Shown: in pieces, positions 1 through 7,233 of the stretch | Layout: the number at the start of each line of letters is the position of its first letter | Position numbering within the stretch: the stretch's first letter is position 1 | NCBI GenBank assembly: GCA_045652705.1 | Contig: JAZRUV010000006.1 | Coordinates: 1 to 10,920, forward strand | DNA length: 10,920 nucleotides | Reading direction: 5' to 3' | Origin: UMGS1649 sp045652705 | GTDB taxonomy: Bacteria; Bacillota; Clostridia; TANB77; CAG-465 | Program-made: the position numbers and the translations under genes | The notes under the pieces: generated by a model | The model's database searches: none | What the model was told of the DNA's origin: nothing | What the model saw: only the letters and a program-made list of their open reading frames with translations

Positions 1-1
1 A

Positions 2-106
2 GAATTTATAAAAGATATTGTAAGGGACAATAATGAATATAGACCTAGTTATGCATTAAACTACAAAACCCCAATTGAATATAAAATTCAATTAGGGTTT
101 CGATAG
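2..106 (+). CDS. IS3-family transposase OrfB, C-terminal fragment
   Basis: An open frame enters from the left edge and stops at TAG 104-106, giving 34 visible residues. The tail YRPSYALNYKTPIEY (residues 13-27 of the visible part) followed by KIQLGFR matches the usual end of the IS3/IS150-group integrase-type transposase, where an 'R-x-x-x-x-L-x-x-x-TP-x-E' pattern closes the DDE catalytic domain. The catalytic residues lie upstream of the window. The protein cuts and joins the element ends during transposition. Whether the full gene is intact cannot be judged here. The last codons also encode a long hairpin, listed separately. Confidence 0.75.
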   Translation, partial: EFIKDIVRDNNEYRPSYALNYKTPIEYKIQLGFR

Positions 107-113
107 GTTTTTT
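66..113 (+). terminator. Hairpin and T-run at the end of the IS transposase gene
   Basis: Positions 66-80 (AAACCCCAATTGAAT) pair with 86-100 (ATTCAATTAGGGTTT), giving 14 of 15 pairs around a 5-base loop. Six T's follow at 108-113 after a short gap. The stem lies inside the last transposase codons. It fits an intrinsic terminator for the transposase transcript, although the T-run starts 8 bases after the stem, which weakens it. Confidence 0.5.
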
Positions 114-160
114 GTGTCTACTTTTTGTTGACAAGTCCACAATTTGTACGGGGTTGTTTT

Positions 161-382
161 TTATCCAAAGAATTGCACTAGTAACCAAAACACTATTACA
201 ACTATTGCTACAATACCAACAGCAGCAGAATCAAACGCAATAGAAAGTATTCCGGCGATGAGGAAAATTAAGAACGCAAAAAACATCGGAAGCGCAAGAA
301 AGTCATCTGCAGCCCGGCCACAAATAGCACATAATATTAATGCTACAACTGACAATCCCAAACATATACATCCAAATATCAT
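161..382 (-). CDS. Small multi-pass membrane protein, function unknown
   Basis: This 73-residue protein is almost wholly hydrophobic. Likely helices are at residues 1-20, 29-49 and 52-72, separated by a short polar stretch GRAADD (22-27), so it is a small integral membrane protein with about three spans. I do not recognise the family. The start ATG at 380-382 is preceded by a strong AAGGAGAGG ribosome site about six bases upstream. It appears to be its own transcription unit: a terminator closes the upstream ferredoxin operon at 447-478, and an extended -10 element lies at 435-443. The IS3 element ends just past its stop codon, so its natural terminator may have been separated from it. Confidence 0.7.
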   Translation of the reverse strand: MIFGCICLGLSVVALILCAICGRAADDFLALPMFFAFLIFLIAGILSIAFDSAAVGIVAIVVIVFWLLVQFFG

Positions 383-434
383 ATAATCCTCTCCTTTATT
401 AAAAGTTTTGTTTTATATTTTGTTCAACATTTAT

Positions 435-443
435 ATTATACCA
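435..443 (-). promoter_or_regulatory. Extended -10 promoter for the 73-residue membrane protein
   Basis: On the minus strand TGGTATAAT (443 down to 435) is an extended -10 (TGnTATAAT). It lies about 50 bases ahead of the start codon and directly after the ferredoxin terminator. No good -35 is visible at 17 bases, which is normal for extended -10 promoters. Confidence 0.6.
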
Positions 444-446
444 CAA

Positions 447-478
447 AAAGCAAAAGAAGTACAGCTTTACTATACTTC
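447..478 (-). terminator. Rho-independent terminator closing the metG-ferredoxin operon
   Basis: On the minus strand GAAGTATAG (478-470) pairs with CTGTACTTC (464-456), nine pairs with one G-T wobble and a TAAAG loop, followed by TTTTGCTTTTT. It lies 10 bases after the ferredoxin stop codon, so it should end transcripts that start at the metG promoter. Confidence 0.8.
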
Positions 479-487
479 CCTATATTC

Positions 488-658
488 TTATTCCTCAATT
501 GGTGCACCCATTGGGCAAACGCCTGCGCATGTTCCACAAGAGATACATTTCTCTGGGTCTATAACATATTTGCCATCTCCTTCTGAAATCGCTGCTACTG
601 GACATTCTGCAGCACAAGCTCCACAGCCTATACATTCATCACTTATTCTGTATGCCAT
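488..658 (-). CDS. 2[4Fe-4S] ferredoxin
   Basis: This 56-residue protein carries two classical cluster motifs: CIGCGACAAECP (Cys9, 12, 15 and 19) and CISCGTCAGVCP (Cys38, 41, 44 and 48). Each Cys-x2-Cys-x2-Cys plus the distal Cys holds two cubane iron-sulfur clusters, as in clostridial ferredoxin. Proteins of this family are soluble low-potential electron carriers, for example for pyruvate:ferredoxin oxidoreductase and hydrogenases. Length and layout match the family almost exactly. The start ATG at 656-658 has an AGAGGGGAAGTG ribosome site upstream. It lies 57 bases after ricT with no visible terminator between, and a strong terminator follows, so it is probably the last gene of the metG operon. 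Confidence 0.95.
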   Translation of the reverse strand: MAYRISDECIGCGACAAECPVAAISEGDGKYVIDPEKCISCGTCAGVCPMGAPIEE

Positions 659-715
659 AATTTTCACTTCCCCTCTTTATATAATTCATTACCTTTTGTA
701 TTTACCTTTGTTATA

Positions 716-1546
716 TTACTTCACTTCTTTTTTCTTATCTCTTTTAATGTCTTTTACTTCTACGGTCTCAAATCTTTCTTCGCCTTGTGGTCCTATTTTA
801 AGTCTCACTTTTTCGTTTAAAATATCTAAAGATACAACTTTACAAAGCTCTCCATCATATTTTACCATTTCATTTACTTTAGGCAAATTCTTAAGTTTCT
901 CTTTATATACTTCTTCTTCATATTTCAAGCAACATTTAAATCTACCACAATTTCCAGATAATTTTTGCATATTTATTTGAAGACCTTGTTCTTTTGCCAT
1001 TTTTATAGTTACAGTTTCAAAGTCTGGCAAGAAAGTTCTACAACAAACCTCTTTACCACAAGTACCGATGTTGTCAAAAGCTTTAACTTCATCTCTTGGA
1101 CCGACTTGTCTAAGTTCTATTCTTACCCTATACTCATTAGCTAAATCTTTTACAACATCTCTAAAATCTACTCTGTCTTCAGCAACAAAATAACAAGTTA
1201 ATTTGCTTTTATCTAAAGTATATTCTGCGTGTATAAATTTCATATCTAATTTATATTTTTTAGCTAATTTTTTACACGTTTCTAAAGCTTTTTTTGCTTC
1301 ATTATTTAATTCTTTTTGTTTTTCTATATCTTGTTTTGTAGCAATTCTATCTACTCTTTCGACTACTTCTTTATAATCTAATTTTTTAAACTCATCTACT
1401 GTCTTTATAGAAACAACTCGTCCAATTTCTTGACCTCTTTCAGACATTGCTACAATTTTATCCCCAACTTTTACTTCATAGTTTAGAGGATTCATATAAT
1501 ATAACTTACCTGTTTTAGCAAATCTTACTCCAATTACATTATCCAT
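716..1546 (-). CDS. ricT: RicT/YaaT, PSP1-domain regulatory protein
   Basis: This 276-residue protein matches the PSP1-domain family of B. subtilis RicT (YaaT). The N-terminal part (MDNVIGVRFAKTGKLYYMNP) and the Cys-rich C-terminal half are typical. Cys163, 168 and 169 (GTCGKEVCCRTF) and Cys200, 205 and 206 (SGNCGRFKCCLKYE) are the conserved cysteines. In B. subtilis RicT joins RicA and RicF in an Fe-S-containing complex that controls RNase Y-dependent mRNA maturation and affects sporulation, competence and biofilm formation. Whether this organism has RicA/RicF is not visible. The ATG abuts the holB stop codon (TAA-ATG), with its AAAGGAGGC site inside the last holB codons, so the two are probably translationally coupled. 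The holB-ricT pairing is conserved in Firmicutes. Confidence 0.93.
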   Translation of the reverse strand: MDNVIGVRFAKTGKLYYMNPLNYEVKVGDKIVAMSERGQEIGRVVSIKTVDEFKKLDYKEVVERVDRIATKQDIEKQKELNNEAKKALETCKKLAKKYKLDMKFIHAEYTLDKSKLTCYFVAEDRVDFRDVVKDLANEYRVRIELRQVGPRDEVKAFDNIGTCGKEVCCRTFLPDFETVTIKMAKEQGLQINMQKLSGNCGRFKCCLKYEEEVYKEKLKNLPKVNEMVKYDGELCKVVSLDILNEKVRLKIGPQGEERFETVEVKDIKRDKKKEVK

Positions 1547-2380
1547 TTATTTGCCTCCTTTCATTATATATATGTTTAACGCTTGTTTTACTATATCTTC
1601 ATTTGCATTTTGCTTCATTCTATTTCTTGCATTTTCTACCATTGGAATTTTAGCAAAATCATTATCTTTCATAAACAGATATTGTAAATAATTGAATGTC
1701 TCATCATCTTTAAAACTTACTTGCTCACTGCTTTTTATAGCTCCTAGCATATCTTGTTTTTTATAACATTTATATAGCTCATCTATTTTTAAATACTTGT
1801 TATCGTCTGCTTTGCTTAATTCTACTGCAACTTTTAAAGAGCCATTAGCGTATTCTAATTTGCTTTCATCAATCTCTGCATTATACTTCTCTTTAAGTAT
1901 AGCAAGTATATCTGAATTACTCAAATTGCTAAAATTCACTTTCTTTACACGTGATAAAACCGTTGTAAGCAATGCTTTTTCGTTATTTGTTATTAATATA
2001 ATTACAACATATTTAGGCGGTTCTTCTAGTGTTTTTAGCAAAGCATTTTGTGCTGCTATATTTAGAAGATGTGCATCATTTATTATATACACCTTATAAT
2101 TCCCAGTAGCGGGTGCAATATAAACATCATTTACAATTTTATTTCTTACTTGTTCTACAATTATTTCTTTTTTATCTAGCAATTTTTCTATATATTTATA
2201 ATCTACACATGCTTCTAAATTATTTGTATTAAGCAGTCCTTTAGCAAACTCTATGGCTAGAGACTTTTTGCCTATTCCTTCAGTTCCTAAAAAAAGATAC
2301 GCGTGAGATACTTTTGACTCTTCCAAGTCTGACTTTAACTGTTTCTTTACATTGTTATGTCCTAGTATATTCTCAAACAT
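1547..2380 (-). CDS. holB: DNA polymerase III delta-prime subunit
   Basis: This 277-residue AAA+ clamp-loader subunit helps load the sliding clamp together with tau/gamma and delta. Visible motifs are the start MFENILGHNNVKKQL, HAYLFLGTEGIGKKS (P-loop-like, Lys38, residues 26-40), VYIINDAHLL (98-106, modified Walker B) and NALLKTLEEPP (112-122). Two features depart from the usual protein. The zinc module that normally follows the P-loop (four cysteines) is missing; only Cys58 remains in a shortened linker. The 'SRC' sensor motif reads SRV (143-145). Delta-prime is usually not an active ATPase, so neither change need inactivate it. It sits 12 bases after lepB with an AAAAGGAGAAAGAT ribosome site. 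Confidence 0.9.
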   Translation of the reverse strand: MFENILGHNNVKKQLKSDLEESKVSHAYLFLGTEGIGKKSLAIEFAKGLLNTNNLEACVDYKYIEKLLDKKEIIVEQVRNKIVNDVYIAPATGNYKVYIINDAHLLNIAAQNALLKTLEEPPKYVVIILITNNEKALLTTVLSRVKKVNFSNLSNSDILAILKEKYNAEIDESKLEYANGSLKVAVELSKADDNKYLKIDELYKCYKKQDMLGAIKSSEQVSFKDDETFNYLQYLFMKDNDFAKIPMVENARNRMKQNANEDIVKQALNIYIMKGGK

Positions 2381-2392
2381 ATCTTTCTCCTT

Positions 2393-3007
2393 TTATAAAC
2401 TACCTATTTTGTTTAATGGCCATATTCTTGTTACAACTTTACCTTCTATTTTAGTCTCTGGTATTAATCCCAATTCTCTACTATCTCTACTTCCTTTACG
2501 GTTATCTCCCATTACGAAATAATAACCTTCTGGAATTACAACATCATAATAGTTTCCTGTTCTTGGCGTTTTTAAACCTTCTACTAAATATTGTTCTTCT
2601 ATAATTTCATTGTTTATATATACTTCACCAGTTTCTGCAATATATATATGGTCTCCCGGAAGCCCTATTACCCTTTTAATATAGCTTCTTTTTCCTAAGC
2701 CCATTATGTTGTGTGTAAAATAATCTAAACCTTTTTTATCCTCATATACTGCAAAATCTGTTTCATTTAACTCAACATCTATTGGAGCTTCTAGTATAAC
2801 TACATCTGACCTGTTTATTCTTTTGTTAAACAGTACTCGTCTAGATATAACTACTCTATCTCCCTCTTTAGATGTTGGATACATAGAAGATTGTTTTACA
2901 CCAGCAATAGTCCCTATAAAATAATTTATTACTAAATATATTGCATAGGCTATTACAAAACATAAAACCCATTCTAGTATTTCCTTTAACCAACTGTTTT
3001 TTAACAT
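2393..3007 (-). CDS. lepB: Signal peptidase I
   Basis: This 204-residue type I signal peptidase removes signal peptides from secreted proteins on the outer face of the membrane. One N-terminal transmembrane helix (about residues 13-33) is followed by the catalytic Ser41 in SSMYPT, the general base Lys111 in YIKRVIGLPGD, and the conserved GDNRKGSRDSRE box (167-178). Length and single anchor fit Gram-positive enzymes. The TM-to-Ser41 spacing is normal. The start has AGGAGATAAA upstream and lies 14 bases after the metG stop codon, so it is transcribed with metG. Confidence 0.95.
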   Translation of the reverse strand: MLKNSWLKEILEWVLCFVIAYAIYLVINYFIGTIAGVKQSSMYPTSKEGDRVVISRRVLFNKRINRSDVVILEAPIDVELNETDFAVYEDKKGLDYFTHNIMGLGKRSYIKRVIGLPGDHIYIAETGEVYINNEIIEEQYLVEGLKTPRTGNYYDVVIPEGYYFVMGDNRKGSRDSRELGLIPETKIEGKVVTRIWPLNKIGSL

Positions 3008-3021
3008 TTTATCTCCTATCT

Positions 3022-4956
3022 TTAGTGGATACCTTCTCCTGTCGCAATGTCTCCATCTATTGTAAGAAGCTTTACTGTCTCACCATCACCAGCAGCTAAA
3101 AGCATTCCATTTGATTCAATACCTCTTAGTTTTGCTGGTTTAAGGTTACTCACAAGTACTACCTTCTTCCCTATAAGCTCGGCTTCTGTATAATATGGCA
3201 CAAGACCAGATACTACTGTTCTTTGCTCTTTTCCTAAATCTACAGTAAGTTTATATAACTTATTGGCCCCTTCTACTCTTTCAGCCGTTAATATTTTTGC
3301 AACTTTAAGTTCTACTTTATCTAATTCTTCCATTGTTATTAGATTAGTCTCTTTATCTTTTTTCTCTGCTTCGTATGCTACTTTCTTAGCTTCAACTTTT
3401 GCTTGTAATTCTTCAAGTTTAGCCTTTTCCTCTATCCTATTAAATAGCGGTTTTGCTTCACCAACTTTAGTTTCAGCTACGTATCCGCCAAAAGCTCTAA
3501 CACTTTCTAAATCTCTTGCATCTGCATTTATTTCATCTAGTATTTTATTAGCAGTTTCAGGCATAACGGGTAGCAGCAGCACTCCTAACACTCTTACTGT
3601 TTCTATTAAATTATATAGTACTGTTTTAAGTCTGTCTTTATTTTCTTCTTTAGCTAACGTCCAAGGCATTGTTTCATCTATATATTTATTGTTTCTTCTT
3701 GCTAAGTTCATCACAGCTTCAATAGCTTCAGACACTTTATAACCATCCATCTTTGTTATATATGTATCCACTGTTTCTTTAGCAAAAGTTATTAGTTCTT
3801 GGTCAACGTCATCTGTTAATACAGGTGCATAAACCACCCCATCAAAGTATTTATTTACCATTGCAACAGTTCTGTTTACAAGGTTGCCTAAAGTATTTGC
3901 AAGGTCAGAATTATATCTTGCTATAACATTTTCATATGTTATGCTTCCATCTTGTGCAAAAGGCATTTCTGCTAAAGAATAATATCTTACCGCGTCTACT
4001 CCAAATTCATCTGCAAGTTCATCTGCATATATAACATTTCCTTTAGATTTACTCATCTTGTCTTCACCAAACAGCATCCAACCGTGAGCATATATTTTTT
4101 TAGGTAATGATTCACCTAATGCCATTAGTATTATTGGCCAATATATAGCGTGGAATCTTAATATATCTTTCCCTATTACATGTACATCTGCTGGCCAATT
4201 TTTATTATATAGTTCAGACTTACTATCTAGTTTATATCCTAAAGCTGTTATATAGTTTGTTAATGCGTCTATCCATACGTAAGTTACATGTTTTGGATTA
4301 AAACTTACTGGTATTCCCCAAGTAAATGATGTTCTAGAAACACATAAGTCTTGAAGACCCACTTTTAAGAAATTGTTCATAATTTCTTTCTTTCTAGATT
4401 CTGGTTCTATCCAATCCGGATGAGATTCTATATATTCTATTAGTCTATCTTGGTATTTACTACATTTTAAAAAATATGCTTCTTCTTTAGCAGGTTTAAC
4501 TTGTCTGCCACAATCTGGGCATTTCCCATCTACAAGTTGTGATTCTGTAAAAAATGATTCACATGGTGTACAATAAAGCCCTTCATACTCTCCAAGATAA
4601 ATGTCTCCTTGGTCATATAATTTTTTGAATATTTTTTGAACTGTTTCTTCATGGTAATCATCTGTTGTACGTATAAAATGATTATACTCTACGTTCATTA
4701 AATCCCATATTCTTCTTATTTCCCCAGCTACGTTATCTACATATGCTTTAGGTTCTATACCACTCGCTTCAGCTAGTTCTTGTATTTTTGCTCCGTGTTC
4801 ATCTGTTCCTGTTAACATGTACACGTCTTTACCTTGCATCTTTTTAAAACGTGCTATTGCATCTGTTAATATTATCTCATATGTATTACCTATATGAGGT
4901 TTTTTTGAAGTATATGCAATTGCTGTTGTTATATAAAATTTTTCTTTATTTTCCAT
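3022..4956 (-). CDS. metG: Methionyl-tRNA synthetase
   Basis: This 644-residue class I synthetase charges tRNA-Met. The HIGH signature is PHIGNTY (20-26) and the KMSKS loop is at 300-304. A zinc-binding knuckle is formed by Cys129, Cys132, Cys146 and Cys149. The long helical anticodon-binding region follows. The C-terminal about 100 residues (from roughly ITMEELDKVELKVAKI) form the Trbp111/EMAPII-like tRNA-binding domain, including VVSGLVPYY and LKPAKLRGIESNGMLLAA. Length and domain order match the dimeric bacterial form with a C-terminal tRNA-binding domain. The ATG is preceded by AAAGGAGGATACTTAA and a clear SigA promoter, making this the first gene of the operon. No T-box or other riboswitch is visible in the short leader. 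Confidence 0.97.
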   Translation of the reverse strand: MENKEKFYITTAIAYTSKKPHIGNTYEIILTDAIARFKKMQGKDVYMLTGTDEHGAKIQELAEASGIEPKAYVDNVAGEIRRIWDLMNVEYNHFIRTTDDYHEETVQKIFKKLYDQGDIYLGEYEGLYCTPCESFFTESQLVDGKCPDCGRQVKPAKEEAYFLKCSKYQDRLIEYIESHPDWIEPESRKKEIMNNFLKVGLQDLCVSRTSFTWGIPVSFNPKHVTYVWIDALTNYITALGYKLDSKSELYNKNWPADVHVIGKDILRFHAIYWPIILMALGESLPKKIYAHGWMLFGEDKMSKSKGNVIYADELADEFGVDAVRYYSLAEMPFAQDGSITYENVIARYNSDLANTLGNLVNRTVAMVNKYFDGVVYAPVLTDDVDQELITFAKETVDTYITKMDGYKVSEAIEAVMNLARRNNKYIDETMPWTLAKEENKDRLKTVLYNLIETVRVLGVLLLPVMPETANKILDEINADARDLESVRAFGGYVAETKVGEAKPLFNRIEEKAKLEELQAKVEAKKVAYEAEKKDKETNLITMEELDKVELKVAKILTAERVEGANKLYKLTVDLGKEQRTVVSGLVPYYTEAELIGKKVVLVSNLKPAKLRGIESNGMLLAAGDGETVKLLTIDGDIATGEGIH

Positions 4957-5009
4957 TTAAGTATCCTCCTTTATTTTGTAATACATTTACACCCTTTTCA
5001 CTAAGTATA

Positions 5010-5038
5010 ATTATCTCACAGGAAGAGATATTTGTCAA
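5010..5038 (-). promoter_or_regulatory. SigA promoter of the metG operon
   Basis: On the minus strand TTGACA (5038-5033) and GATAAT (5015-5010) are separated by exactly 17 bases. This lies about 55 bases ahead of the metG start. The implied leader is only about 45-50 bases, too short for a T-box. Confidence 0.85.
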
Positions 5039-5077
5039 TGTAAATTACTATCATAATCCTTACTATCCTATACTTAA

Positions 5078-5117
5078 AATATATAGCTAAGCAACTTTAA
5101 TTGCTTAGCTATATATT
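5078..5117 (-). terminator. Strong hairpin between the accessory island and metG
   Basis: AATATATAGCTAAGCAA (5078-5094) and TTGCTTAGCTATATATT (5101-5117) form a perfect 17-base-pair stem with a 6-base loop. On the minus strand the stem runs into TTTTAAG, so it probably ends transcripts from the transporter island before the metG promoter about 40 bases further on. The T-run is short and the stem is nearly symmetric. Confidence 0.65.
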
Positions 5118-5119
5118 AT

Positions 5120-5304
5120 TTACTTCATTTTAACCGTTACTCAATATTTATCTAATCATTCTAAATTTTTCCTTGTCTCCCACGTATTCTATTCTTCTAC
5201 TAAACACCCCAAATCAAATACTAGTCTGATTATCTTGTACGCCTTTACTGTAACATCAAGGAATGTTTTTCTAAATTAACAAGCAGCAATCCACTAACAA
5301 TTTA
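5120..5304 (-). other. Gene-free stretch with possible degraded coding fragments
   Basis: No intact gene is visible between the 29-residue peptide and the hairpin. Three short minus-strand frames read like pieces of one small protein: one containing SGLLLVNLEKHSL, one containing VKAYKIIRLVFDLG, and one ending EYVGDKEKFRMIR before a stop. The last two could be joined by one base change in the GGGG run at 5207-5210. I do not recognise the protein. This may be a decayed gene or chance open frames in AT-rich DNA. Confidence 0.25.
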
Positions 5305-5394
5305 TTATAATATCGCCATGAAAACGCCAACAATTAATATTAAAAAGCAAATACTAAGGAAATCACCAACACCTTTAGGATCTCTCACACTCAT
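5305..5394 (-). CDS. 29-residue single-helix membrane peptide
   Basis: This small frame starts at ATG 5392-5394, with AAAGGAGCG ahead of it (about 11 bases spacing), and stops at TAA 5305-5307. The peptide starts MSVRDPKGVGD, a short charged head, then has one continuous hydrophobic run (FLSICFLILIVGVFMAIL) to the end. This is the shape of a single-pass membrane micropeptide. It lies in the same direction as the transporter genes, and its ATG overlaps the TGA of the preceding frameshifted small frame (ATGA). I do not recognise a family. It could be a transporter-associated regulator, a toxin or bacteriocin-like peptide, or a sporulation-type micropeptide. The gene call rests on the ribosome site, position and composition only. 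Confidence 0.55.
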   Translation of the reverse strand: MSVRDPKGVGDFLSICFLILIVGVFMAIL

Positions 5395-5555
5395 TTTTGC
5401 GTTCGCTCCTTTCTTTTACTGTAACGAAAATATTTTAATAAAACAACAATCAAACTCATTGTATGTGCAGTATTAGTACACAGAGTATACTAAGTTTAAT
5501 TTCGCGAACAGTTCTATTCTCTCTTTTATTTACTACAGGATTTTCACCACTGCAT
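5391..5555 (-). pseudogene. Possible frameshifted small single-pass membrane protein
   Basis: Directly after the permease stop (TAG inside TAGGAGAAATG) lies an ATG whose own frame stops after three codons. One base over, a frame reads SGENPVVNKRENRTV then REIKLSILCVLIL and stops. In the original frame a second piece reads MSLIVVLLKYF followed by the basic tail RYSKRKERTQK, whose TGA overlaps the next gene's ATG. Joined, they would make a protein of about 55 residues with a polar N-terminus, one membrane helix and a positive tail. The two frame changes cancel (165 bases in total). I infer a decayed or frameshifted gene. Points against: the ribosome site is very close to the ATG, and the pieces are short. 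Confidence 0.35.
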
Positions 5556-5560
5556 TTCTC

Positions 5561-6370
5561 CTAACGTGCAACTTCAATATTCTCTGATTTTTTTGCCGCA
5601 AATATAGTTAACAATATTCCTAATACAACAACCAAAATTATCGGAATGATTAATTCCATTAAGTTGCCTTTTGTTTGATATAAATATGTTAGTATATGAG
5701 TCGGAAGATATTTACCGAATGAGAACAACGAGAAAATATCTGGAGCAATTGCAACAAATAAAATCATTGTTACAGCCGACATAATTGGTTGCTTCTGTAT
5801 AGCAGCTAACATAATAGTAAGATAAGCTATTGAAAAGATTGCAAATCCTAAAACAAAAGAATTGATAATAGCCGTCTGCAATTCATAATTCGCTGCCAAA
5901 AATGTATTTCCTACGAAATAGTACAGATTGTAAAAGATAATACTTGGTAAGGCAGCACCCACGCCATATACTATACCTTTTGAAAAAACTAAAACAAAAG
6001 GGTTATATCCAACACTTAATGGAAATATCCACTTTCCACCAACAATCTCTTTTACTATTAAATTGTAAGTTGTAAGAATAACAACAATACCATAAAAGAT
6101 TACTATATCAGATGCCAACACACCCATATTATCTTTTAAATTATTTGGAAAAAATGTCATGAGTGTTGATTCTATAGTTTCGGTATTAGAAATCATATGT
6201 GCAGCGTTTTTCATCAAAGATTCAATTAAAGATGGTAAGAACCTTGTCGAGCAAAACACCATAGCACAAAGCAATAGTAAAGTGACGCTAAAAATGATGT
6301 TCTTTTTATTCCTCATATATTCCATAAAATCTTTTTTCACTGTACAAAGCAATTGTGTTTTCACAAGCAT
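5561..6370 (-). CDS. ABC-2-type transporter permease
   Basis: This 269-residue membrane protein has about six predicted spans (near 24-42, 86-106, 128-152, 168-190, 196-216 and 240-260) and a charged N-terminal start (VKKDFMEYMRNKKN) typical of ABC-2 permeases of the NatB/BcrB kind. It would form the membrane channel for the ATPase encoded just upstream, whose last codons its own reading frame overlaps by 10 bases. Such pairs export ions, antibiotics, lantibiotics or lipids, or act in immunity; the substrate cannot be read from the sequence. Its stop TAG is followed in frame by a further open stretch of 34 codons, discussed under the frameshifted small gene. Confidence 0.85.
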   Translation of the reverse strand: MLVKTQLLCTVKKDFMEYMRNKKNIIFSVTLLLLCAMVFCSTRFLPSLIESLMKNAAHMISNTETIESTLMTFFPNNLKDNMGVLASDIVIFYGIVVILTTYNLIVKEIVGGKWIFPLSVGYNPFVLVFSKGIVYGVGAALPSIIFYNLYYFVGNTFLAANYELQTAIINSFVLGFAIFSIAYLTIMLAAIQKQPIMSAVTMILFVAIAPDIFSLFSFGKYLPTHILTYLYQTKGNLMELIIPIILVVVLGILLTIFAAKKSENIEVAR

Positions 6371-7233
6371 ACCTCCCTAAAAATTGCATCTAGATCTGCT
6401 CCTAAAGTGTTAACGCTTACAATAGTATTATTAGTTGTATATAATTTTTTCAACAATGCTTTTTGCAATTCAATATTCTGCAAATCTCCCGAAAGAACAA
6501 GTACTTCATTACTTTCAAGCGTACTTTCGCAAGGAAGATTCTCTATAATACTATTATCTATTGGATTTGCAAATACAATTTTAATCTTTTGTGCAAACTC
6601 TATATTATTTGGAGAAAGCGTTTTTACTATGGTCCCATTGTGAAGAAAGCCTACTTTATCGCAGATACTTTCCATATCTGTCAAAATATGGGTTGAAAGA
6701 ATAATAGTTTTTCCTTGCTTTTTTAATTGCAACAAAATTTCTGACAGTTCAAATCTACCCAACGGATCAAGCGCAGAGCTTGGTTCATCTAATAGCACGA
6801 CATCAGGGTCGCTTACCAATGTTGCTGCTAATCCCAAACGTTGTCGCATTCCACGTGACATTGTTTTTATTATTGTTTTTTCATCTATTCCAACCAACTT
6901 TAAAAGAGTATTTCTTTTTTGTTTAAATCCATCCTCTTTTTTATATAAAAAATCCAGGTATTCACGTGCTGACATATAGTCAAAAAACTCAGGAATATCC
7001 GGTAGGTAACCAATTCTTGCGGAGTGAGAATTTTTTGAAATATGCTTTCCGTTTACACAACAAGTTCCGCTTGTTGCATCAGACAGGCCTGCAATAATAG
7101 AAAGCAAGGTAGTCTTCCCTGCACCATTTTTTCCAATGAGGCCAAAAATTTCTCCAGTATTTATATTTAAATCTATCCCTTTTAGAACCTCGTTGTTACC
7201 AAAAGATTTGATTATGTTATTAAGTTTTATCAT
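6361..7233 (-). CDS. ABC transporter ATP-binding protein
   Basis: This 290-residue nucleotide-binding subunit powers the ABC-2 permease. Walker A is GKNGAGKT (34-41), the signature is MSRGMRQR (125-132, in place of LSGGQ), Walker B is VVLLDEP (145-151) and the switch histidine is His182 in STH. Residues after about 205 form the C-terminal extension common in BcrA/NatA-type ATPases. The degenerate 'SRGM' signature is usual in this export subfamily. The start is set by AAAGGAGGTAGTGT immediately before the ATG, and that sequence is also the end of the upstream gene (ATGA overlap), so translation is coupled. The gene is co-transcribed with the VanZ-like protein and the permease. Confidence 0.95.
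   Translation of the reverse strand: MIKLNNIIKSFGNNEVLKGIDLNINTGEIFGLIGKNGAGKTTLLSIIAGLSDATSGTCCVNGKHISKNSHSARIGYLPDIPEFFDYMSAREYLDFLYKKEDGFKQKRNTLLKLVGIDEKTIIKTMSRGMRQRLGLAATLVSDPDVVLLDEPSSALDPLGRFELSEILLQLKKQGKTIILSTHILTDMESICDKVGFLHNGTIVKTLSPNNIEFAQKIKIVFANPIDNSIIENLPCESTLESNEVLVLSGDLQNIELQKALLKKLYTTNNTIVSVNTLGADLDAIFREVCL

Larger units (their letters stand above)
1..139 (+). mobile_element. 3' end of an IS3-family insertion sequence (truncated by window start)
   Basis: The segment holds the last codons of an IS3-type transposase followed by an apparent right terminal inverted repeat. The repeat runs from about 114 to 139; read inward from the right it begins TGGACTTGTCAACAAAAAGT, the kind of end found in IS3-family elements of low-GC Gram-positives. 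The left end lies outside the window, so neither the full length nor the target-site duplication can be seen. The inferred boundary at 139 lies only about 20 bases beyond the stop codon of the convergent small membrane-protein gene, so the element sits just downstream of that gene without cutting it. The family assignment rests on the transposase tail and the end sequence; the exact last base is inferred. Confidence 0.7.

Noticed and set aside
408..980. Long plus-strand frame of 190 codons
   Set aside because: It is antisense to the ferredoxin and ricT genes, whose cysteine motifs are unmistakable; it has no ribosome site and a low-complexity Ser/Tyr/Leu-rich translation.
4957..5009. T-box or other riboswitch ahead of metG
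   Set aside because: The leader between the promoter and the start codon is only about 50 bases and shows no T-box sequence or specifier stem.
5118..5560. Copy of the tRNA-Pro 3' end as a right attachment site
   Set aside because: No stretch resembling the tRNA 3' end was found by eye at the far side of the island.
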